Part shown: positions 60,857 to 64,000 of the stretch, one piece after another
Layout of the letters: every line of letters starts with the position of its first letter
How positions within the stretch are numbered: position 1 is the first letter of the stretch
From: Coprococcus aceti
GTDB taxonomy: Bacteria; Bacillota; Clostridia; Lachnospirales; Lachnospiraceae
Assembly: GCF_025567285.1 (NCBI RefSeq)
Contig: NZ_JAOQJT010000003.1
Coordinates: 124,001 to 188,000, forward strand
Direction: 5' to 3'
DNA length: 64,000 nt
The notes under the pieces: model-generated
Seen by the model: only the letters and a program-made list of their open reading frames with translations
What the model was told of the DNA's origin: nothing
Databases searched by the model: none
Position numbers and translations under genes: made by a program

Positions 60857-63148
60857 GTGAGAAGGAAAAGGTGGTCGTACCTGATTGCCTGTGTGGTGCT
60901 GGCAGGTGGGCTGGCAGCGCCTGGCACATATACCAAGGTGTACGCGCAGGATTATGAAAATGTAGAATACGTAACCAGTGTGTCAGAGCTTAGAGATTCC
61001 ATGGACGAAGCTGATGTGGTAAACTCGGCCGATGTGATGGATAGAGGAGCGGATGTCGACGCAGCGGCAATGTACAGCAGTGAGTCAGCCGACATATACA
61101 GTCTTCGCAGGATCATATTGTATACAGATGAAGTGCCGGAGACCTATGGCGCGACAACAGTCATCTGTTATGACAAATACGATTACTATGTGCTTGGCTA
61201 CGATACCGAGGTAGCGACGAGACAGGCATACGAAAAGCTTCAGGAAGAGTACGAGCCTGACAAATGTATGCTTGATCAGGTCATATATTCAGAAGATGTG
61301 TTGGCGGATTCAGATTTGGATTCAAATTCGTATGCTGCACAGCGGAACGTTGATGCCATGCTTGCCGCATCGGAGACATATAAGGCTGTAAGCTGGGGCA
61401 CAAGGTACATGGGAATGGACAGGCTCAAGGCGGAGGTGTCAGAGTACAAGCTGGATGCTAAGGTAAATGTGGCGGTCATAGATACCGGAGTTAATTCCTC
61501 GGATACTCTGTTTGAAGGCAGGATAAATGAGGAAGGAAGTATGAACTGCTGCGAGGGCGAAGACCGGAGCGACTACGGAGACAACATGGGACATGGAAGT
61601 CATGTGGCGGGTATAATAGCGGATGCGACACCGGACAATGTCCGGCTCACGATCATCAAATGTTTCACAAGCCGGGGAGCAACCACAGTGTCAACGGTAC
61701 AGCAGGGAATCATGGCTGCGCTTGACAGCGGTGCGGACGTGATCAATATGAGCTTCTGCTTCTATGGTAAAAATGCAAGTGACAACACCAGGTCGAAGCT
61801 TGACGAATTGTTAAAAAGTGCAAAAGAAGATGGCGTCATCATGTGTGTGGCAGCAGGCAATACGAACAGCACTGTGAACAACTGGGAGATCAGCGACGTG
61901 GAAGGTGTGTCATATCCTGCGGACAGCAGTGATGTGATAACAGTGTCGGGGCTTATGCAGAAGGCTGGAACGGAGGTGACAGCAGACAGGATATCGACGG
62001 ATGCGGTGAAATTTGACGATAGCTATTCTTACTATGGAAATGCTGTAGATTTTTCCGCTCCCGGAACGAAAATAACATCGGCGTGGAAGACCGGAACAAA
62101 TCATGGGTTTTCCACTTCAGGAACATCCATGGCGGCTCCGCATATATCAGCGGCGGCGGCCTACGTGAAGCTGGCGGAGCCGGAGCTTGACAGTAGTCAG
62201 TTGAAGAGCAGACTGATATCATATTCCGTGGATCTGGGAACAGCGGGAAAGGATAAATACTACGGTTACGGTTGTCCATACATGGCGGATTATTTTGCTA
62301 ATACATTTGGCGGAAAACATCTGGAGACAAAGGTTGGAACCTGTGCGGTGGAAAGTCTTGGAAATTCGAAGGATGGACTGAGACTGTCGTGGACTTCGGC
62401 GGATAATGCAAGTGGGTATAAGATATACAGGAAAACTGCGACAAGCGCATACAAATGTATAGCTGAGATAAAAGGTTCAGGAGTCAGAACATACACTGAC
62501 AAGACTGCGGCGGCTGGAATCAGATACAGATATGCGGTGAGGGGCGTGAACGGCACGGCCGAGGGACAGCCGGCGGCTACAAAGGCACTGGTCAGACTTA
62601 CCCAGCCGAAGTACAACGTGAAGAATGCATATTCCGGCGTGAAGGTATCCTGGAACAAAGTAAAGGGCGCAAGTGGATACAAAATATACCGCAAGGCACC
62701 GGGGCAGAACGGATGGAAGCAGTACAAGGTGCTGTCAGCGGGAACGCTCACATTTGTCGATAAGAATGTGACTAATTACAGAAACTATACATACACGGTC
62801 AAGGCGTTCAAGGGTACTTCTGCAAGCTCGTATGATACTGCGGGGGTCAGGTTGTACAGGATGCCGGGATGCAAGGCGAAAACGGTCAGATCAAATTCCA
62901 GAAAGACGATGGATGTAACATGGAACAAGGTCAGGTATGTCAGCGGGTATCAGATCCAGTACAGTACATCGTCGAAATTTGACAGATATAAGGTGGCAAC
63001 GATAAATAAGTCCACAAAACTCAGACGCAGGATAAGCTCTCTGTTCTCAGGAAAATATTATTATGTGAGGATGAGAACCTACAGAAGAGTTGGCGGCAAG
63101 ACCATTTATGGCGGCTGGAGCAGTGTACAGCGCGTAAAGGTAAAATAG
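60857..63148 (+). CDS. Exported subtilisin-like serine protease with Fn3-type C-terminal domains
   Basis: This is a 763-residue S8 protease. The GTG start at 60857 follows AGGAGG. A signal peptide (YLIACVVLAGGLAAPG) is followed by a propeptide-like region to about residue 180. The catalytic domain carries D209 (VAVIDTGVNSS), H246 (GHGSHVAGII) and S424 (GTSMAAPH). From about residue 490 three Fn3-like domains of the GYKIYRKT type follow, the same kind found in the transglutaminase proteins at 33-38 kb. It is an active secreted or surface protease with no sortase motif. A HelD-like gene follows after 15 bases. Confidence 0.88.
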   Translation: MRRKRWSYLIACVVLAGGLAAPGTYTKVYAQDYENVEYVTSVSELRDSMDEADVVNSADVMDRGADVDAAAMYSSESADIYSLRRIILYTDEVPETYGATTVICYDKYDYYVLGYDTEVATRQAYEKLQEEYEPDKCMLDQVIYSEDVLADSDLDSNSYAAQRNVDAMLAASETYKAVSWGTRYMGMDRLKAEVSEYKLDAKVNVAVIDTGVNSSDTLFEGRINEEGSMNCCEGEDRSDYGDNMGHGSHVAGIIADATPDNVRLTIIKCFTSRGATTVSTVQQGIMAALDSGADVINMSFCFYGKNASDNTRSKLDELLKSAKEDGVIMCVAAGNTNSTVNNWEISDVEGVSYPADSSDVITVSGLMQKAGTEVTADRISTDAVKFDDSYSYYGNAVDFSAPGTKITSAWKTGTNHGFSTSGTSMAAPHISAAAAYVKLAEPELDSSQLKSRLISYSVDLGTAGKDKYYGYGCPYMADYFANTFGGKHLETKVGTCAVESLGNSKDGLRLSWTSADNASGYKIYRKTATSAYKCIAEIKGSGVRTYTDKTAAAGIRYRYAVRGVNGTAEGQPAATKALVRLTQPKYNVKNAYSGVKVSWNKVKGASGYKIYRKAPGQNGWKQYKVLSAGTLTFVDKNVTNYRNYTYTVKAFKGTSASSYDTAGVRLYRMPGCKAKTVRSNSRKTMDVTWNKVRYVSGYQIQYSTSSKFDRYKVATINKSTKLRRRISSLFSGKYYYVRMRTYRRVGGKTIYGGWSSVQRVKVK

Positions 63149-63163
63149 TGAAAGGCAGATAAG

Positions 63164-64000
63164 ATGGCAGAAAATAAGAATTTGGAAAAATACAAGATCT
63201 CCACGATGGAGGATGAAGAGGATTATTTTGACAATGTGGAGATGGAGCTCGACTACAGCATCAGTATAACTGAGGGCTCCATGGAGCTTGGAAAGGACAA
63301 TATAAAGGAACAGAAGAAGTACATGCGTGACAGCCATGGAGACATGGACGACGAGGAGTTCCTGCAGAACATGCAGTCGGTGAACAATGATGAGGCATTC
63401 CTCAGAAGAGCTGCGAAGCGCCTGGAGGTGTATGAGCACCAGAAGAAGGTGCCGTACTTTGGCAAATTTGTATTCAAATATAAAGATGACGAAGAGTATC
63501 TCCCGGTATATGTGGGTATGAGCGGTTATCAGTCAGATATGAATGGGCAGCAGCTTGTGTACGACTGGAGAGCGCCTGTATCCTCTATGTATTATGCTTA
63601 TGAAAAGGGACCGGCATCCTACAATGTCCATGTGGATGACATGGAAGATGACGAGTTTTCTGGAGACATAGTGGAGAAGAAACAGTTTCTGGTGTCAAAT
63701 GGCAGACTTAAAGACGCGGTGGATACTGACTCCAACATCAACGACGCCATATTGCTGGAGGCCCTTGGCGGCAACAGTGGTGTTAAGATGAAAAATGTGG
63801 TGGCTACCATACAGAAGGAGCAGGATGCGATCATAAGAAACCGCACGGCGTATAACCTTATAGTGGACGGCCGCGCCGGAAGCGGTAAGACGGTCATAGC
63901 CATGCACAGACTGGCGTGGCTGTTGTACAACTACAAGACACTTGAGAGTGACAATGTCATGATACTGTCTCCAAACAGTATATTTGGCGATTATATATCA
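63164..64000 (+). CDS. HelD-like RNA polymerase-associated ATPase, 5' part
   Basis: An ATG at 63164 behind AAAGG opens a frame that runs off the window (279 codons seen). The N-terminal arm begins MAENKNLEKYKIS and is acidic and helical. YDWRAPVSSMYYAYEKG is a typical HelD sequence, and the UvrD-type Walker A is GRAGSGKT (residues 236-243). HelD proteins remove RNA polymerase stalled on DNA and help recycle it. It may be co-transcribed with the upstream protease, with only 15 bases between them. The motor domains are beyond the window edge. Confidence 0.82.
   Translation, partial: MAENKNLEKYKISTMEDEEDYFDNVEMELDYSISITEGSMELGKDNIKEQKKYMRDSHGDMDDEEFLQNMQSVNNDEAFLRRAAKRLEVYEHQKKVPYFGKFVFKYKDDEEYLPVYVGMSGYQSDMNGQQLVYDWRAPVSSMYYAYEKGPASYNVHVDDMEDDEFSGDIVEKKQFLVSNGRLKDAVDTDSNINDAILLEALGGNSGVKMKNVVATIQKEQDAIIRNRTAYNLIVDGRAGSGKTVIAMHRLAWLLYNYKTLESDNVMILSPNSIFGDYIS

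Overview
The window looks like the chromosome of a gut Lachnospiraceae-type Firmicute (Coprococcus-like is my best guess, by inference only). The supporting signs are strong AGGAGG ribosome sites, MurT/GatD, FtsEX with a PcsB-like hydrolase, Fn3-tailed exported proteins, and conjugative modules of the Tn916/Tn1549 type common in that family. A mobile or accessory region occupies about 1-21,000, and vertically inherited housekeeping genes fill about 21,100-64,000.

Region 1 (1-5,100, GC-rich, minus strand) is the edge of an integrative conjugative element (ICE) that continues left of the window. It holds a DnaC-like loader, a replication initiator, a cysteine-rich small protein, a relaxase, MobC, a hairpin-rich oriT candidate, an unknown cargo gene, and a Tn916-type HTH/sigma pair. 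Region 2 (5,190-14,150, mostly AT-rich) is accessory cargo. An ECF sigma/anti-sigma pair with its own recognisable promoter is followed, divergently, by a two-gene Gabija anti-phage system (gajA-gajB). Next come two decayed ICE genes, each interrupted by one in-frame TAG, then a cold-shock-domain/HEPN Abi-like protein and a DUF3800 protein. Region 3 (14,200-17,400) carries a second, unrelated relaxase/MobC module, a HxlR regulator and a 5'-truncated tyrosine integrase. Region 4 (17,469-20,903, AT-rich) is an ABC-2 exporter operon with a divergent LysR gene.

The chromosomal part from 21,136 carries an LMW-PTP, an editing deacylase, RlmD, a GH5 glycosidase with its AraC regulator, and murT-gatD, whose GatD lacks the nucleophilic cysteine. 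It then carries a candidate structured RNA, a 120-bp palindromic repeat array with an assembly N at its symmetry centre, polyphosphate:AMP phosphotransferase, and a GH42 beta-galactosidase with a LacI-type operator. Two transglutaminase-like Fn3 surface proteins follow, one with nine 126-bp zinc-ribbon-like repeats, then a CmpB-like membrane protein, a DUF6110 protein with a P1B-type ATPase, thioredoxin, citrate synthase, nth and uraA-upp. The rest is ftsE-ftsX-pcsB, an MBOAT/SGNH O-acylation pair, a DMT transporter, a patatin/histidine-phosphatase fusion, a MacB/FtsX-type ABC exporter, a DUF11 protein, an Fn3-tailed subtilase and the start of a HelD-like ATPase.

The best candidates for new biology are the ECF/Gabija/CSD-HEPN/DUF3800 defence-like cargo, the patatin-phosphatase fusion, the cysteine-less GatD, the unidentified RNA near 28.1-28.25 kb and the transglutaminase repeat proteins. 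All identifications rest on motif and family recognition from sequence; no database search was run.
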